Numbered from the stretch's first letter, positions 30,412 through 39,825 are shown. The stretch: 64,000 bases of DNA from Akkermansiaceae bacterium (GCA_018402445.1 JAGYIT010000017.1:496001-560000); one strand, 5' to 3'. A program made the numbers and translations. The notes: generated by a model from the sequence alone, not told the origin.

Positions 30412-32748
30412 ATGACCTCCTCCAAACACCCATTTGCGGGCCTTGGCCGGCTATCAGCCCGCTTCGCCCTTCTCGCCATGGTTCTCGCCGCGACTTTTGC
30501 CGACCATCTCCACGCGCAGGACTTCGAGGGGAAAAATATCACAGAGGTCTCCCTCCGCTTCCGGGGTGCGAAAACGGTCGATGAGGCCAGGATCCGCAAC
30601 CTGATGGCCACCAAGGCGGGCACCCAATACCGCGCCGAGCGCCTCGACAACGACATCAAAACCCTCTTCGAATCCGGCCTCATCGATGACGTGCGCTTCC
30701 TCGCCGAGCCCGTCGGCACTGGTGTGCGTGTGATTGCAGATGTCCTCACCCGCCCCGCCATCAGCGGTGTCGGCTTCGTCGGCAACACGGTCTTTTCCGA
30801 CCAGAAACTCGCCAAGGAAACCAAGCTCAAGGCTGGCGGAACGATGAGCGATTCCGAAATCCTCGAAGCCCGCCGCAACATCGAGAAGTATTACCAAGGC
30901 TACGGCTATCCCGACGTGCTCGTCTCCCATCGCACCCAGGACACCGGCCAAGCCGGGCTTTCCGACCTCATTTTCGTGATCGACGAGGGATCGAAAAACG
31001 AAGTCCGCAGAATCCGCTTCGAAGGCAACACGGTGTTCACCACGCCCGAGCTGAAAAAGGAGATGAAAACCAAGGAAAAGGGCTGGTTCTCGTGGCTCAC
31101 CAAGTCCGGCCGCTTCGAATCCTATCAGCTCGACGAAGATCTCGACGCCGTTCTCGATTATTACCGCAGCAGGGGCTACCTCCGCGCTAGCAGCCCGGGG
31201 ATGCGCCGTGATCCCGTTGGCGACGGCAGGGTCGATCTCATCATCCCGATCAACGAAGGGGAGAAATTCACGGTCGCCGGAGTGAGCTTCGGGCGCATGA
31301 CGGTTTTCAAACCCGAGGAACTCTACCCGTCCATGACCCTCAACGGAGGCGATGCCTATTCCTCCGCGAAAATGCGCGACGACATCAAGACAATCCGCAG
31401 CTTCTACGGCTCGCGCGGATATGCGGACGCGGTCGTTTCCCCTGACATCAAGGACGCCGGCCCGAACCGGGTCACTGTGAAATACCAGATCACCGAAGGC
31501 ACGCGCTTCAGGGTCGGCCGCGTCAATATCCAGGGCAATACCAAGACCAAGGACAAGGTGATCCGCCGCGAGGTGCCGCTCAAGCCGGGCGACTGGTTCA
31601 ACACCGTCGAGCTGGAGACCACGAAAGCCCGCCTCGATAACCTCCAGTATTTCAGCGATGTGCAGGCCAGCGGCAGCCCCGGCGGCTCCGGATACCGCGA
31701 TGTCGATATCCTCGTCGAAGAGCGCAACACCGGCTCGATCGGGGTCGGACTCGGCTTCAGCTCCGTCGATAACGTCGTCGGTTTCCTCACCCTGGAACAG
31801 AGCAACTTCGACATCATGAACCCTTGGAACTTCACCGGCGGCGGCCAGCGCTTCTCGATGAGCCTCCGCGCCGGTTCGGAGCGCAGCGAGTTCAGCGTCT
31901 CCCTCGTCGAGCCATGGTTCCTAGACCAGCGCCTCGCGCTCGGCGGCGAGCTGTTCTACCGCCAGTCCAGCTACTTCAGCGATGTCTATGAACAAACCAA
32001 CGTCGGCGGCGCGATCTACATCCGCAAGCCACTGACCGAGAAATCCTCGCTCAAGGTGGAATACCGACTGGAAGAGATCGGCATCGACGTCAACGCCGGA
32101 GCAAGCCCGGCATTCCGAGCCGAAGACGGCGAGTTCCTCCGCAGCGCGGTTTCCTTGAACTACCTTTACGACAACCGCGACAGCACGATTACCCCGCGCC
32201 GGGGCGAGCGCTTCGATGTCTCGCTCACCATGGCCGGCGGCATCTTCGGCGGTGATGTGGACACCCTCACCTTCTCCGCCCAGGGCGCGAAATACTGGAA
32301 CCTCAAGTGGGACTCCATCCTCTCCGTCAACGGTGAGATCGCCTTCGTGGACGCCATCAACGGCGACGTGCCGATCTTCGAGCGCATGTTCCTCGGCGGC
32401 GGCAGGACTCTCCGCGGCTTCGAGTTCCGCGATATCGGCGGCCCGCGCGACGCGGCGTCCGGCGAGGTGCTCGGTGGCCAGTCACTCGCCTTCATGAGCG
32501 TGGAATACACTGTGCCAATCATCGAGACCGTCCGCGGCGCGGTGTTCTACGATGTGGGCTACGTTAACACCGGCTCATGGGACATCAGCCCCGATGACGT
32601 TTACAGCGATGTCGGATTCGGCATCCGCCTCAAGCTGCCGATTAGCCCCGTCCCGCTTGCGCTCGACTACGCGGTTCCCGTCAGCTCCCCCGACAAGGCG
32701 GCGGACAAGGGCGGCCAGTTCAACTTCTACCTGAACTACGAGTATTAG
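30412..32748 (+). CDS. bamA: Outer membrane protein assembly factor BamA
   Basis: 778 residues. Signal peptide ending LHAQ, then POTRA domains (ITEVSLRFRGAKTVDEARI, ISGVGFVGNTVFSDQKL, RRIRFEGNTVFTTPELKK, VGRVNIQGNTKTKDKVI) and a C-terminal 16-stranded barrel with the conserved loop RTLRGFEFRDIGGP and a final aromatic FYLNYEY. It inserts beta-barrels into the outer membrane, so the organism is diderm. The ATG at 30412 was chosen because it begins the signal peptide. Confidence 0.96.
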   Translation: MTSSKHPFAGLGRLSARFALLAMVLAATFADHLHAQDFEGKNITEVSLRFRGAKTVDEARIRNLMATKAGTQYRAERLDNDIKTLFESGLIDDVRFLAEPVGTGVRVIADVLTRPAISGVGFVGNTVFSDQKLAKETKLKAGGTMSDSEILEARRNIEKYYQGYGYPDVLVSHRTQDTGQAGLSDLIFVIDEGSKNEVRRIRFEGNTVFTTPELKKEMKTKEKGWFSWLTKSGRFESYQLDEDLDAVLDYYRSRGYLRASSPGMRRDPVGDGRVDLIIPINEGEKFTVAGVSFGRMTVFKPEELYPSMTLNGGDAYSSAKMRDDIKTIRSFYGSRGYADAVVSPDIKDAGPNRVTVKYQITEGTRFRVGRVNIQGNTKTKDKVIRREVPLKPGDWFNTVELETTKARLDNLQYFSDVQASGSPGGSGYRDVDILVEERNTGSIGVGLGFSSVDNVVGFLTLEQSNFDIMNPWNFTGGGQRFSMSLRAGSERSEFSVSLVEPWFLDQRLALGGELFYRQSSYFSDVYEQTNVGGAIYIRKPLTEKSSLKVEYRLEEIGIDVNAGASPAFRAEDGEFLRSAVSLNYLYDNRDSTITPRRGERFDVSLTMAGGIFGGDVDTLTFSAQGAKYWNLKWDSILSVNGEIAFVDAINGDVPIFERMFLGGGRTLRGFEFRDIGGPRDAASGEVLGGQSLAFMSVEYTVPIIETVRGAVFYDVGYVNTGSWDISPDDVYSDVGFGIRLKLPISPVPLALDYAVPVSSPDKAADKGGQFNFYLNYEY

Positions 32749-32772
32749 GCCCTAGCGCCGATCTTTTCGGAA

Positions 32773-32804
32773 ACGGGACACCCTTCGCGGGGTGTCCCGT
32801 TTTT
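32773..32804 (+). terminator. Rho-independent terminator of bamA
   Basis: An 11-bp stem (acgggacaccc with gggtgtcccgt), a 6-base loop and five T, 24 bp after the stop. Confidence 0.9.
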
Positions 32805-32808
32805 CGTT

Positions 32809-33615
32809 TCAGCTGGCCGCCGAACCTTTGCCTTCCCGTTTTTTCCGCGCCTTGCGGAGAGACTCGATCGTTACCCGCGGCCGCAGCAGGAACCTCCCCG
32901 CCACAAAACCCGCCAGCGAGCCGCCGAGGTGGCAGGCGTGGCTGATGCGGAAAATGTCGGGCGAAAGGGTCTCGGAAAGTTCGGAGCCGAAGCGGGCCAA
33001 CGCACCCGTGGGCAGATCCGGGCTGAGAAGAGCGAGAATCAGGTTCGCCAAGATCACGCCGATCCCCAGCGAACGGCCGCTGACGAAAATGGGGAGGAAC
33101 CTCGATTCCGGGGAAAGGGTGGTTAGCAAAACAAGGAATCCGAAGCAAACTGCCGAGGAGCCGACGAGTGAAGGCGCTCCCACGCCGCCCGGCGAAAACG
33201 GCAGGAATACCAACCCGCCAGTGAGTGCCGCGACCAGCGCGACGATCCGCACCGTCCTTTTCCCCGCGATGTGCTCGATCCGCGATCCGAGCAGCAAGAT
33301 CGCCGCACCGTTAAGGATCAGGTGCGCCCAATCCGCGTGGATCAGCGCATAGGTGAATGGCTGCCAGAAATCCCCGGCGAGGAAATAGGGTTTCGTCAGC
33401 CCGAGAAGGGCGTGCGCCTGGGAGAGCTTTCCGGGCGCACCATGATCCGGAGGAAAAACCAGCTCCCAAACCCACGGTGCCGCCTGGACAATGATCAGGA
33501 TACGCAGGATCTGCCACGTCGCCCGCGCATCGCGCAACTGCCGGAACCCGCGCGTAAACCGCCCGCCCGGCCCCCCCATTTGCACGATCGTTTCTGGAGA
33601 GGCGGGAGGAACCAT
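32809..33615 (-). CDS. Rhomboid family intramembrane serine protease
   Basis: 268 residues, six or seven transmembrane helices. Catalytic features are visible: the His/Asn motif in HADWAHLILNG (residues 93-103), Ser154 in LVGSSAVCFGF where the usual GxSG reads GSSA, and His229 in HACHLGGSLAGF. It should cleave substrate helices within the cytoplasmic membrane. The Gly-to-Ala change after the serine is slightly unusual. Substrates unknown. Confidence 0.9.
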   Translation of the reverse strand: MVPPASPETIVQMGGPGGRFTRGFRQLRDARATWQILRILIIVQAAPWVWELVFPPDHGAPGKLSQAHALLGLTKPYFLAGDFWQPFTYALIHADWAHLILNGAAILLLGSRIEHIAGKRTVRIVALVAALTGGLVFLPFSPGGVGAPSLVGSSAVCFGFLVLLTTLSPESRFLPIFVSGRSLGIGVILANLILALLSPDLPTGALARFGSELSETLSPDIFRISHACHLGGSLAGFVAGRFLLRPRVTIESLRKARKKREGKGSAAS

Positions 33616-33625
33616 CTAAGCTTCA

Positions 33626-33702
33626 AGTTTTAAGTTTCAATTTCCAATGATCGAGACAAGCGCAGCACTCTTCATTGAATCTTGAAATTTAAAATTTGAA
33701 AA
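33626..33702. repeat. A/T-rich TTTAAA/TTTGAA tracts, copy 2
   Basis: Two blocks (about 33626-33645 and 33680-33702) of near repeats of ttaa/ttgaaa between rhomboid and nuoC. Same character as 24054-24086 and 34391-34419. Confidence 0.45.
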
Positions 33703-33703
33703 T

Positions 33704-34280
33704 TCACTCTTGGTGCCTGGCTCTCGGCTCGCGCTTAGCGACGGTTTCGCCGCCGGGCGCAGTAACGAACGGGCCGCCTTCCAGCGGTGCGACGCCGGTG
33801 AAGGCCACGTCCGGCATGTCGGTGGGGCGCCCGGCGAGCGGGAAATCCTTGCGCAGCGGGAAAAACGGGTAGCCCTCCCACATCAGGATGCGCTTGAGGT
33901 TCGGGTGGCCGGAAAACGGGATGCCCATCATGTCCCAGACCTCGCGCTCATGCCAGTCCGCTCGCTTTCCAGAGATGAATGGCCGTTGGCACGGATTCGT
34001 CCTCGGAAACCTTGGCCTTCAGTCGCAGGTGGCGCGTGTCGTCCAGCGAGGCCAGCTCATAAACCACCTCGAAACGCGGATCGTCGCCGAAGTGGTCGAG
34101 CGAGGAGATGTCGAGCAGCAGCTCGTAGCCGAGCTTGTCCTTGCAAAGAGCGAGAGCTTTCGGCAGCGCTTCGAGGGAAAGCGAGAGCGTGGTCTCACCA
34201 CGGAATTCGGTTTCGGAAAGGATGCCTGCACCAAGCGTTTCGTGCAGTGCGGGGAGATCATTGGCAAGAACGGCGGACAT
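33704..34280 (-). CDS. nuoC: NADH-quinone oxidoreductase subunit C (frameshifted)
   Basis: About 191 residues once one base of the CC pair 33958-33959 is removed. The first frame gives the N-terminus up to AIHLWKASG; the second continues [19 protein letters not shown] and [19 protein letters not shown], the most conserved part of NuoC. It is a peripheral-arm subunit of complex I. It follows nuoB on the same strand after about 140 bp. A real break in this gene would be costly, so an assembly error is likely. Confidence 0.88.
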
Positions 34281-34390
34281 GGTGATGAAGTGAATGGTGC
34301 CGGGTGATCCGTCGTTGCTGAAGCTATGACGGACAGATCGGTGATCAGTGGAAGACGGAGATTTCCCCTGCGAAATTCGGCTTTCTGGAA

Positions 34391-34419
34391 CTTAAATTTT
34401 GAATTTTGAATTTTGAAAG
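34391..34419. repeat. A/T-rich TTTGAA tract, copy 3
   Basis: ttttgaa occurs three times in tandem, directly after the nuoB stop, between nuoB and nuoC. Confidence 0.5.
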
Positions 34420-34956
34420 TTACGCGTTTTCCTCGAAGAACACGCGCTTCTGGTCTTCCGTCGAGTGCTCCTTCTCGATCTTCTCCTGGAGCTTCATCAG
34501 CCCCTCGATGAGGGCTTCGGGACGCGGCGGGCAACCGGAAATGTAAACATCCACGGGGATCAGGCGGTCGATTCCCTGCAACACGGCGTAGGAGCGGTAC
34601 ATCCCGCCGGACGACGCGCAGGCACCCATGGCGATGCACCATTTTGGCTCCGGCATCTGATCCCAGACGCGTTTCACCGCCAGCGCCATCTTGTAGGTAA
34701 CCGTGCCGGCTACGATCATCACATCGGATTGGCGGGGAGAAAAGCGCATCACCTCCATGCCGAAGCGGGAGATATCGAAGCGCGAGGAAGCGGTGGCCAT
34801 CAGCTCGATCGCGCAGCAGGCAAGCCCCATCGGCATCGGCCACAGGGAGTTTTTCCGCATCCAGTTGATCGCGGCGTCCACCTGAGTGAAAATGATGTTG
34901 CCCTCAATCTTCGAATCGTAAGCGGCGTGGGTGGAGGTAGTGTCGATGGTTTCCAT
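34420..34956 (-). CDS. nuoB: NADH-quinone oxidoreductase subunit B
   Basis: 178 residues from ATG 34956; the upstream extension runs through a repeat and is not coding. It carries the N2 [4Fe-4S] cluster of complex I: Cys pair in [10 protein letters not shown], Cys in [13 protein letters not shown] and Cys in [11 protein letters not shown]. No nuoA is found upstream and no nuoD downstream of nuoC, so the nuo genes are scattered. Confidence 0.96.
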   Translation of the reverse strand: METIDTTSTHAAYDSKIEGNIIFTQVDAAINWMRKNSLWPMPMGLACCAIELMATASSRFDISRFGMEVMRFSPRQSDVMIVAGTVTYKMALAVKRVWDQMPEPKWCIAMGACASSGGMYRSYAVLQGIDRLIPVDVYISGCPPRPEALIEGLMKLQEKIEKEHSTEDQKRVFFEENA

Positions 34957-35046
34957 GGCGCTGGGCGGGACGGCGGGAGCTTGGTGCCAAGTAGGTCGTG
35001 TCTCAAGCGGATTGTGGGAAAAATTCCCGCAACTCAGGATTGAAAC

Positions 35047-35120
35047 CGTGGCGGCGGATTGCATCCGCCATGCCCAGAGATGACTGGAGTGAGGCATGGC
35101 GGATGCAATCCGCCGCCACG
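35047..35120. repeat. 28-bp perfect inverted repeat (dispersed palindromic repeat, copy B)
   Basis: 35047-35074 and 35093-35120 are exact reverse complements with an 18-base spacer. Each arm matches 2851-2878 with one difference. It lies between nuoB and the MBL hydrolase gene and would form a long RNA hairpin. Confidence 0.9.
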
Positions 35121-35122
35121 AA

Positions 35123-35947
35123 TCAGAAATTCTTACTCACGCCAGCCGAAACGGCTCGGCGACCTCGAACCATGGGGTCGGCTCGGATTGAGTGGCGCAG
35201 TGCAGAGCGGTGTGGGCGTGACCCAGTCTCGCGCAGGCACTTTCCGAAAACTTCGGTAACCTTTTTCGGGCAGTTGCAATCCGAACTGAGATGGCCAAAC
35301 ACAATTTGTGAGAGTCCCGCGTGGGCGATCTCGCGGAGTAACTCGCCGACCTGGACGTTGGACAGATGGCCGTGCTTCGAGGAAATGCGTTGCTTGATCG
35401 ACCACGGGCGCTTGGTGTCGAGTTCGAGAAGTTCATCATCGTAATTCGCCTCCACGAAAAGGGCGGAGAGGTTCCGCAGGCGCTCGGTCATACTGCGGGT
35501 GACGAAGCCCGCGTCGGAAACCAGGCCGAGACGGTTCGCGGCGTTGCCGATCACGAAGCCGACAGGATCGACCGCGTCATGCTGGATCGCGAAGGTTTCG
35601 ATATTGAGGTGTGCGATAGGAAATGTCTGCCCGGCCTCGAAAGTTTTCCAAGTTGCGCCCGAGATGCCTTGCTCACGGACGACGTGGGCGGTGTCCCGCG
35701 TAGCGAATACGGGCATCGGACGGGTTTTGAGAAAATTTTTCAGTCCGCGCACATGATCTCCGTGCTCATGGGTGAGCAGGATGCCATGCAACGAAGCGGG
35801 ATCAACACCGAGCTGTGTCAGGCGGGTGCACAGTTGCTTCGCGCTCAGGCCAGCATCGATGAGCAAACGCACGCCGCCGCATACGAGGACGGTAGAATTC
35901 CCTGCGGATCCGGAGCCGAGGACAGCGAATTTCAGCGGCTCATTCAT
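35123..35947 (-). CDS. MBL-fold metallo-hydrolase (YycJ/WalJ-like)
   Basis: 274 residues. [13 protein letters not shown] at the start, LLIDAGLS, the metal motif [13 protein letters not shown], further His in [10 protein letters not shown], and Asp in [11 protein letters not shown] fit the YycJ subgroup, whose members may be exonucleases linked to replication and wall stress. The last 30 residues ([11 protein letters not shown]) are unlike the family. The start overlaps the toxin gene end by eight bases. Confidence 0.85.
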   Translation of the reverse strand: MNEPLKFAVLGSGSAGNSTVLVCGGVRLLIDAGLSAKQLCTRLTQLGVDPASLHGILLTHEHGDHVRGLKNFLKTRPMPVFATRDTAHVVREQGISGATWKTFEAGQTFPIAHLNIETFAIQHDAVDPVGFVIGNAANRLGLVSDAGFVTRSMTERLRNLSALFVEANYDDELLELDTKRPWSIKQRISSKHGHLSNVQVGELLREIAHAGLSQIVFGHLSSDCNCPKKVTEVFGKCLRETGSRPHRSALRHSIRADPMVRGRRAVSAGVSKNF

Positions 35948-36197
35948 AATGGTATCTCGCCTGCGCGACCTTTACAGTATCCCCTTCGAACCGATAAACA
36001 AGGCGGTGCTCATCATTGATGCGGCGCGACCAATAGCCGCTCAGAGCATGCCTCAGCAGCTCGGGTTTTCCGATCCCTTCGTGGGGCAAGAGGCTAATGT
36101 CTGTGAGCAAGTCGTTGATTCGCTGCAGCATCCTCATATCGGTATGCTGCCAATGGCGGTAGTCGTCCCAGCCCCGCAAGGAATACTGGATCTTCAT
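35940..36197 (-). CDS. Txe/YoeB family toxin (second module)
   Basis: 85 residues, clearly YoeB: GWDDYRHWQHTDMRMLQRIN at the N-terminus, GKPELLRHALSGYWSRRIND in the middle and the catalytic end ARYHYE. An mRNA interferase active at the ribosome. It overlaps its antitoxin by four bases. It is only distantly similar to the toxin at 24 kb, so the two are separate acquisitions. Confidence 0.95.
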   Translation of the reverse strand: MKIQYSLRGWDDYRHWQHTDMRMLQRINDLLTDISLLPHEGIGKPELLRHALSGYWSRRINDEHRLVYRFEGDTVKVAQARYHYE

Positions 36198-36454
36198 TCC
36201 GTGAGTTCGGCAAGGGACTTTGTAACGCCTGCTTCGCCTTCCAGTTCGGAAATGGATTCAAGCAAGCGCCGGGCGTTGGCGGGCGAGCGTAATAGATAGG
36301 AGGTTTCCTGGAGCGATTCGTAGTCCGCCAGCGACAACATCACCACGGCTTGATCGCGGTTGCGGGTGATGATCACCGGATCGTGATCCGCGCAAACGCC
36401 ATCCATGGTGGCTGCGAGGTTTTCGCGGGCAGCGGTATAGGTTATCGCTTTCAT
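36194..36454 (-). CDS. YefM family antitoxin (second module)
   Basis: 86 residues. YTAARENLAATMDGVCADHD and IITRNRDQAVVMLSLADYES form the Phd/YefM fold; the C-terminal part (SPANARRLLESISEL) should wrap the toxin. A promoter with a palindrome over the -10 lies directly upstream, which fits autoregulation. Confidence 0.95.
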   Translation of the reverse strand: MKAITYTAARENLAATMDGVCADHDPVIITRNRDQAVVMLSLADYESLQETSYLLRSPANARRLLESISELEGEAGVTKSLAELTE

Positions 36455-36455
36455 C

Positions 36456-36491
36456 TGGACAGTATCATGTCCAACCTAGCGTTTTTGTCAA
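36456..36491 (-). promoter_or_regulatory. Promoter and operator of the second YefM/YoeB module
   Basis: On the minus strand TTGACA (36491-36486) is 17 bases from ATGATA (36468-36463). The palindrome TGGACA-N6-TGTCCA (36456-36473) covers the -10 and ends one base before the ATG, the position expected for an autorepressor site and near-leaderless transcript. Confidence 0.7.
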
Positions 36492-36910
36492 ACCGCGTTT
36501 CTGGTGCTCGAAAGAGAATCTTCCTTTCACCTTGCTTCCTGGAAACAAAGTGAAGTGGCCTCCTGCCAACGGTGCCAGCTCCTTGTTAAGGAAACGTGCT
36601 CGTCGTGAGCGGACTCAACCCCGAAAAATCAACTGCGATCATGAAACGAAAAAGAGGCCACCTAAGCGCCGGATTCAAAGCCCGAGTTGCCAGTTAGTTG
36701 CCAATATTAGGCACAATCGGGCGCATTTTCGTGCATTTTACACTGTCGCCGCCAGCCCAAGAAAAAAGCCCCAAAACCACCATTTACAAGGGATTGAGGC
36801 TGAAAATACTTGTAGAGGAGGTGGGAACGCCGTTTCTGGCTTGCCGAATTAAACCTCTATCGCGAAGCGCAGTCTGGTCTAGCCGCCGGAGACGCGACGA
36901 CCAGTTGGAG
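36492..36910. other. Intergenic region, no gene seen
   Basis: About 420 bases between the antitoxin promoter and tRNA-Cys. Open frames here lack any protein-like composition. A location next to a tRNA can hold remnants of integrated elements, but no integrase motif was found. Confidence 0.5.
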
Positions 36911-36985
36911 TGGAGGCGGAGGTGGGAATCGAACCCACGAATGACGGTTTTGCAAACCATTGCCTTACCACTTGGCTACTCCGCC
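36911..36985 (-). tRNA. tRNA-Cys (GCA)
   Basis: Minus strand, 72 bases plus an encoded CCA. Acceptor ggcggag pairs with ctccgcc; anticodon loop tttgcaaa carries GCA; the T arm is gtggg-ttcgaat-cccac. The discriminator base is U73, which is an identity element for cysteinyl-tRNA synthetase. Confidence 0.96.
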
Positions 36986-37180
36986 GTTGTCCTGCAACGG
37001 GAGGCGAGTGCATACGCGTTCGCACTCCACCTGTCAATCCCCGGATTGGCCAAAGTTGTTAGGGCGATCAAACTAGGAAGTGAAAACCGGCTACTTTAGG
37101 CTTTTACCAGAGAGTGCAGGTAGGAAGTAGCGGGACAGCAAGAGCCACAGAATCAAAAAACCTGACAATGCGATCCAACC

Positions 37181-37210
37181 TCGATCCACCTCGATCCACC
37201 TCGATCCACC
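37181..37210. repeat. 10-bp tandem repeat, three copies
   Basis: tcgatccacc occurs three times in a row, preceded by a degenerate copy. The surrounding 36986-37334 has no gene. Confidence 0.85.
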
Positions 37211-37334
37211 TAATTCCTACCCGCTTCATGCTCCGTGCTGGTTCTGCTACGCTCCACTGGCACGGATCACGTCACGGGCAGAGGGTAGGTGATCGCAGAC
37301 GTTGATGACGATCTTGTCCAAGAACTACGTTAGG

Positions 37335-38138
37335 TTAGGAAATAAATGCCGCGATCTTCTCCGCCAGCCACGCCTCGTTTTCCCACGGGACGCGGTGGCC
37401 GGAGTCCGGCGCGATCTCCAGGGTGAACTTCTCCGAAAGCCCGGCGGCTTCCTCGGTGATCGCGCGGAATTTCGGATCGTTTTCCCCCGCGATCCACAGC
37501 GTGGGGATTTGGATCGCGGAGAGTTTTTCCCAGAGCGGCTCCTGGTTTCCCAGCGACCAATCGACGAAGCTGCGCGCGATTTCCCGCCGCCTCTGCATGA
37601 GCTTGCGGTCTTCGCGGTGATCGCGGATCGCGCCGCCGAGGATGGTTTGGGCGTTCCATTTCGTGAGGAAATCCGGCCATGGCATGGTCAGCGCCTGAGT
37701 CGCCCAAACCGTGTCCGCGCCGCGCCGCGCCGAGGCCTCAGCCGCATCACGGAGACCCGGGTTTGCGGAAATGATCACCGCCGCCTCCCACGGCCCACCT
37801 TCTAGCAGCGCATGCAGCGCGAGTCGCCCGCCCATCGAGTAGCCGACGAGGATCCTTTTCTTCCCGCGCGCGACCTCTCCCTCCGCATCCGCGTTCAGGC
37901 GCTTGCCGAACTCGGGCATGAGCACGCTTTCGCATTCGAGAAAACGCCAGAGATCCACCGCGCGGGTGGCGATGCCCCGCGTGGCGAGACGGCCCGCCAG
38001 ATCCCGCCAATCCGCCACCGCGCCGACCGCGCCGTGCAGGCACCAGCATTCGGCGGGGATCCCGGATACATCACCCGGCTGTGCCGCGCGCTTCTGGGCG
38101 TCGCGGCGTTCATCGGTTTCCTTGGAGGTCTGGATCAC
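37335..38138 (-). CDS. Alpha/beta hydrolase, MenH-like
   Basis: 267 residues. Nucleophile elbow VGYSMGGRLALHALL, acid in WIAGENDPKF and catalytic His in DSGHRVPWE form the triad. CLHGAVGAVADW is the oxyanion-hole region. The pattern is that of MenH, which removes pyruvate from SEPHCHC to give the menaquinone precursor SHCHC, but other small hydrolases look alike. No other men gene is near, though the prenyl synthase at 4 kb fits menaquinone synthesis. Confidence 0.75.
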   Translation of the reverse strand: MIQTSKETDERRDAQKRAAQPGDVSGIPAECWCLHGAVGAVADWRDLAGRLATRGIATRAVDLWRFLECESVLMPEFGKRLNADAEGEVARGKKRILVGYSMGGRLALHALLEGGPWEAAVIISANPGLRDAAEASARRGADTVWATQALTMPWPDFLTKWNAQTILGGAIRDHREDRKLMQRRREIARSFVDWSLGNQEPLWEKLSAIQIPTLWIAGENDPKFRAITEEAAGLSEKFTLEIAPDSGHRVPWENEAWLAEKIAAFIS

Positions 38139-38258
38139 CGCTTCTGCTCGCTGATCTCCGGCTTGAATTCCGTGAACGCGGTTTCCTTAACCGGCTCCAT
38201 TTTCTTCATCGCATCTGGCTATCAGAGGGCGGCGGACGTGTCAATCTGGCGGAAGGTG

Positions 38259-38675
38259 TCAGTCCAAGGACTTCACTTCCTCCTCGAAGGCCTTGGCCTT
38301 GTCGCGGTCAGGCGCGCCATTGAGTTGTGCGACGACCTTTTCGCAGGCGGCGTCGGTGACGACGATGCGCGGCAAGCCGCCGGAGCCGACCACGGAGGGC
38401 AGCTTGTCGAGATCCCTGTCGCCTTTCTCAACCTCCACGACCACGACGGAGGAGCGGGGGATCGCCTTCTTGATCGCGTTGTTGTTGGCGTTGACCGTCT
38501 GGATGCACTTCGGGCAGTTCGGCAGGTAGTAATCCTGATAGAACACGAATGCGATCTTCTTGCCTGACGTGGCGGCTTTCTTCTGGGCGGATTCCAGCTT
38601 GCGCTCAGAGAAACCGGCGAAGGCCGTGGAAGCGCAGACGAGCAGTAGGGTGGCGATGGCGATGGTTTTTTTCAT
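38259..38675 (-). CDS. Secreted thioredoxin-like protein with CPKC motif
   Basis: 138 residues. Signal peptide MKKTIAIATLLLVCASTAFA, then a thioredoxin-like fold in which DYYLPNCPKCIQTVN carries a CxxC pair and GGLPRIVVTD matches the cis-proline region. The CPKC dipeptide differs from the CGPC of thioredoxin, and a further Cys is in DAACEKV. Probably a periplasmic thiol protein of unknown partner. Confidence 0.65.
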   Translation of the reverse strand: MKKTIAIATLLLVCASTAFAGFSERKLESAQKKAATSGKKIAFVFYQDYYLPNCPKCIQTVNANNNAIKKAIPRSSVVVVEVEKGDRDLDKLPSVVGSGGLPRIVVTDAACEKVVAQLNGAPDRDKAKAFEEEVKSLD

Positions 38676-38761
38676 ACCTATTTGGTTGGGTCAGGATCCA
38701 TTCCCTGACAAGAGGAAATGTCTCACGATTCCAAGGAACCACAAGATCATTCACCGGAGAC

Positions 38762-39082
38762 TCAGTTCACTGCCTTGAGGGTGATATCCTTGACCATCAC
38801 ACTGCGGCTGCCCACGACGAGTTCAAAGCGGACCGTGTTCTTACCCTGAACGAGATCGATCTCGACCGCTTCGGTCGGCTCCCACATGCCGAGGGTATAG
38901 GGCACGTCGATGGGGTTTGGTTGGTCGGAACCGTTCGCGGAAACCACGATTTTCTGGCCAGTCTGCACGGTCGCCACGCGGGCGGTGAGGGTGTATTTTC
39001 CTTCGATTGGGACGGCGACCTCATACTCGGCCGTGAAGCCGCCGAGGGCGTGCAACTGCATCCCGCCGTCGATGCTCCTCAT
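38762..39082 (-). pseudogene. C-terminal fragment of a secreted beta-sandwich (CBM-like) protein
   Basis: 106 residues from the first ATG. SIDGGMQLHALGGF, VPIEGKYTLTARVATVQTGQ and FELVVGSRSVMVKDITL resemble the C-terminal carbohydrate-binding-like domain of verrucomicrobial secreted proteins. The frame stays open and protein-like upstream (GEITIPAVAHGKSSGKAAA) to about 39160 but has no start codon before a stop near 39250. So this is probably the remainder of a larger broken gene. Confidence 0.5.
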
Positions 39083-39318
39083 GGCGGCCGCCTTTCCGCT
39101 GGACTTGCCGTGCGCGACGGCGGGGATGGTGATCTCGCCCTGACCCCGGGATTGTTTGACGCGTGGTTGGCCTTCGGGTCGCCTTCTCGTGGGATTCTCG
39201 TCATCGCATCGCCGATGATCCTCGGCTTGGCTTCGCGCGCATTGCTGCTACGCGCGGCGCGTTTCTCGGAAAAGCAAGCCGCGCTCGCCGCCGTGAGCCT
39301 CTGCGTTGTGCGGATGCT

Positions 39319-39825
39319 TTAAAACTCCCCTGCTGGCGGCGCATTGCCGGGGTTGATGGGCTGGCCAGTTTCCGGGTCGATCCCGATCATCCGCCATACG
39401 TCGCGAATAATGCGCATAGAGGTTTCTTCCAGAATTTTCTTTTCTCGTCCGGTTCCGGACACGCCGATATTTATCGAGGGCACGGAACCATTCGGAGTAT
39501 CGGCGCTGCCGACATCCACGAACAGGCGGCGATCCAGCTCTTCCATGGCGGCATCCTCGCTGGACTGCTTGAATTTCGCTTGGAGACCCACATCCATCAC
39601 GATCGCCTTAAGGATCTCATTGGCGCGGAGTTTCTCCTCGATCTGTTCCGCGAGTTTTTTCTGATCCTCCATGGAAAGATCTTGTCGCAATGTAATCGGC
39701 ACCCAAATCCTGTCGGGCTGGCGAAGGCGGTATTCTTTTTTGGCGTATTTTGCGCCAAAAAACAACACCACCAGACCAAAGATAGCCAGCACCGCCCATA
39801 ACATCCGCCGTTGCATGCGCATCAT
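39319..39825 (-). CDS. Conserved hypothetical membrane-anchored protein
   Basis: 168 residues. One N-terminal transmembrane helix (LWAVLAIFGLVVLFFGAKY), a charged helical region (MEDQKKLAEQIEEKLRANEI) and a C-terminal part ending DPETGQPINPG. No domain recognised. Divergent from the M16 peptidase with 42 bp between starts. Alternative in-frame ATGs at 39822 and 39816. Confidence 0.6.
   Translation of the reverse strand: MMRMQRRMLWAVLAIFGLVVLFFGAKYAKKEYRLRQPDRIWVPITLRQDLSMEDQKKLAEQIEEKLRANEILKAIVMDVGLQAKFKQSSEDAAMEELDRRLFVDVGSADTPNGSVPSINIGVSGTGREKKILEETSMRIIRDVWRMIGIDPETGQPINPGNAPPAGEF

Noticed and set aside
36818..36930. att site at tRNA-Cys (ggaggtgggaa occurs at both 36818 and within the tRNA)
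   Set aside because: Only 11 bases match, and no integrase lies near; chance is likely.
37181..37210. CRISPR-like repeats
   Set aside because: 10-bp units are directly tandem with no spacers and no cas gene is present.
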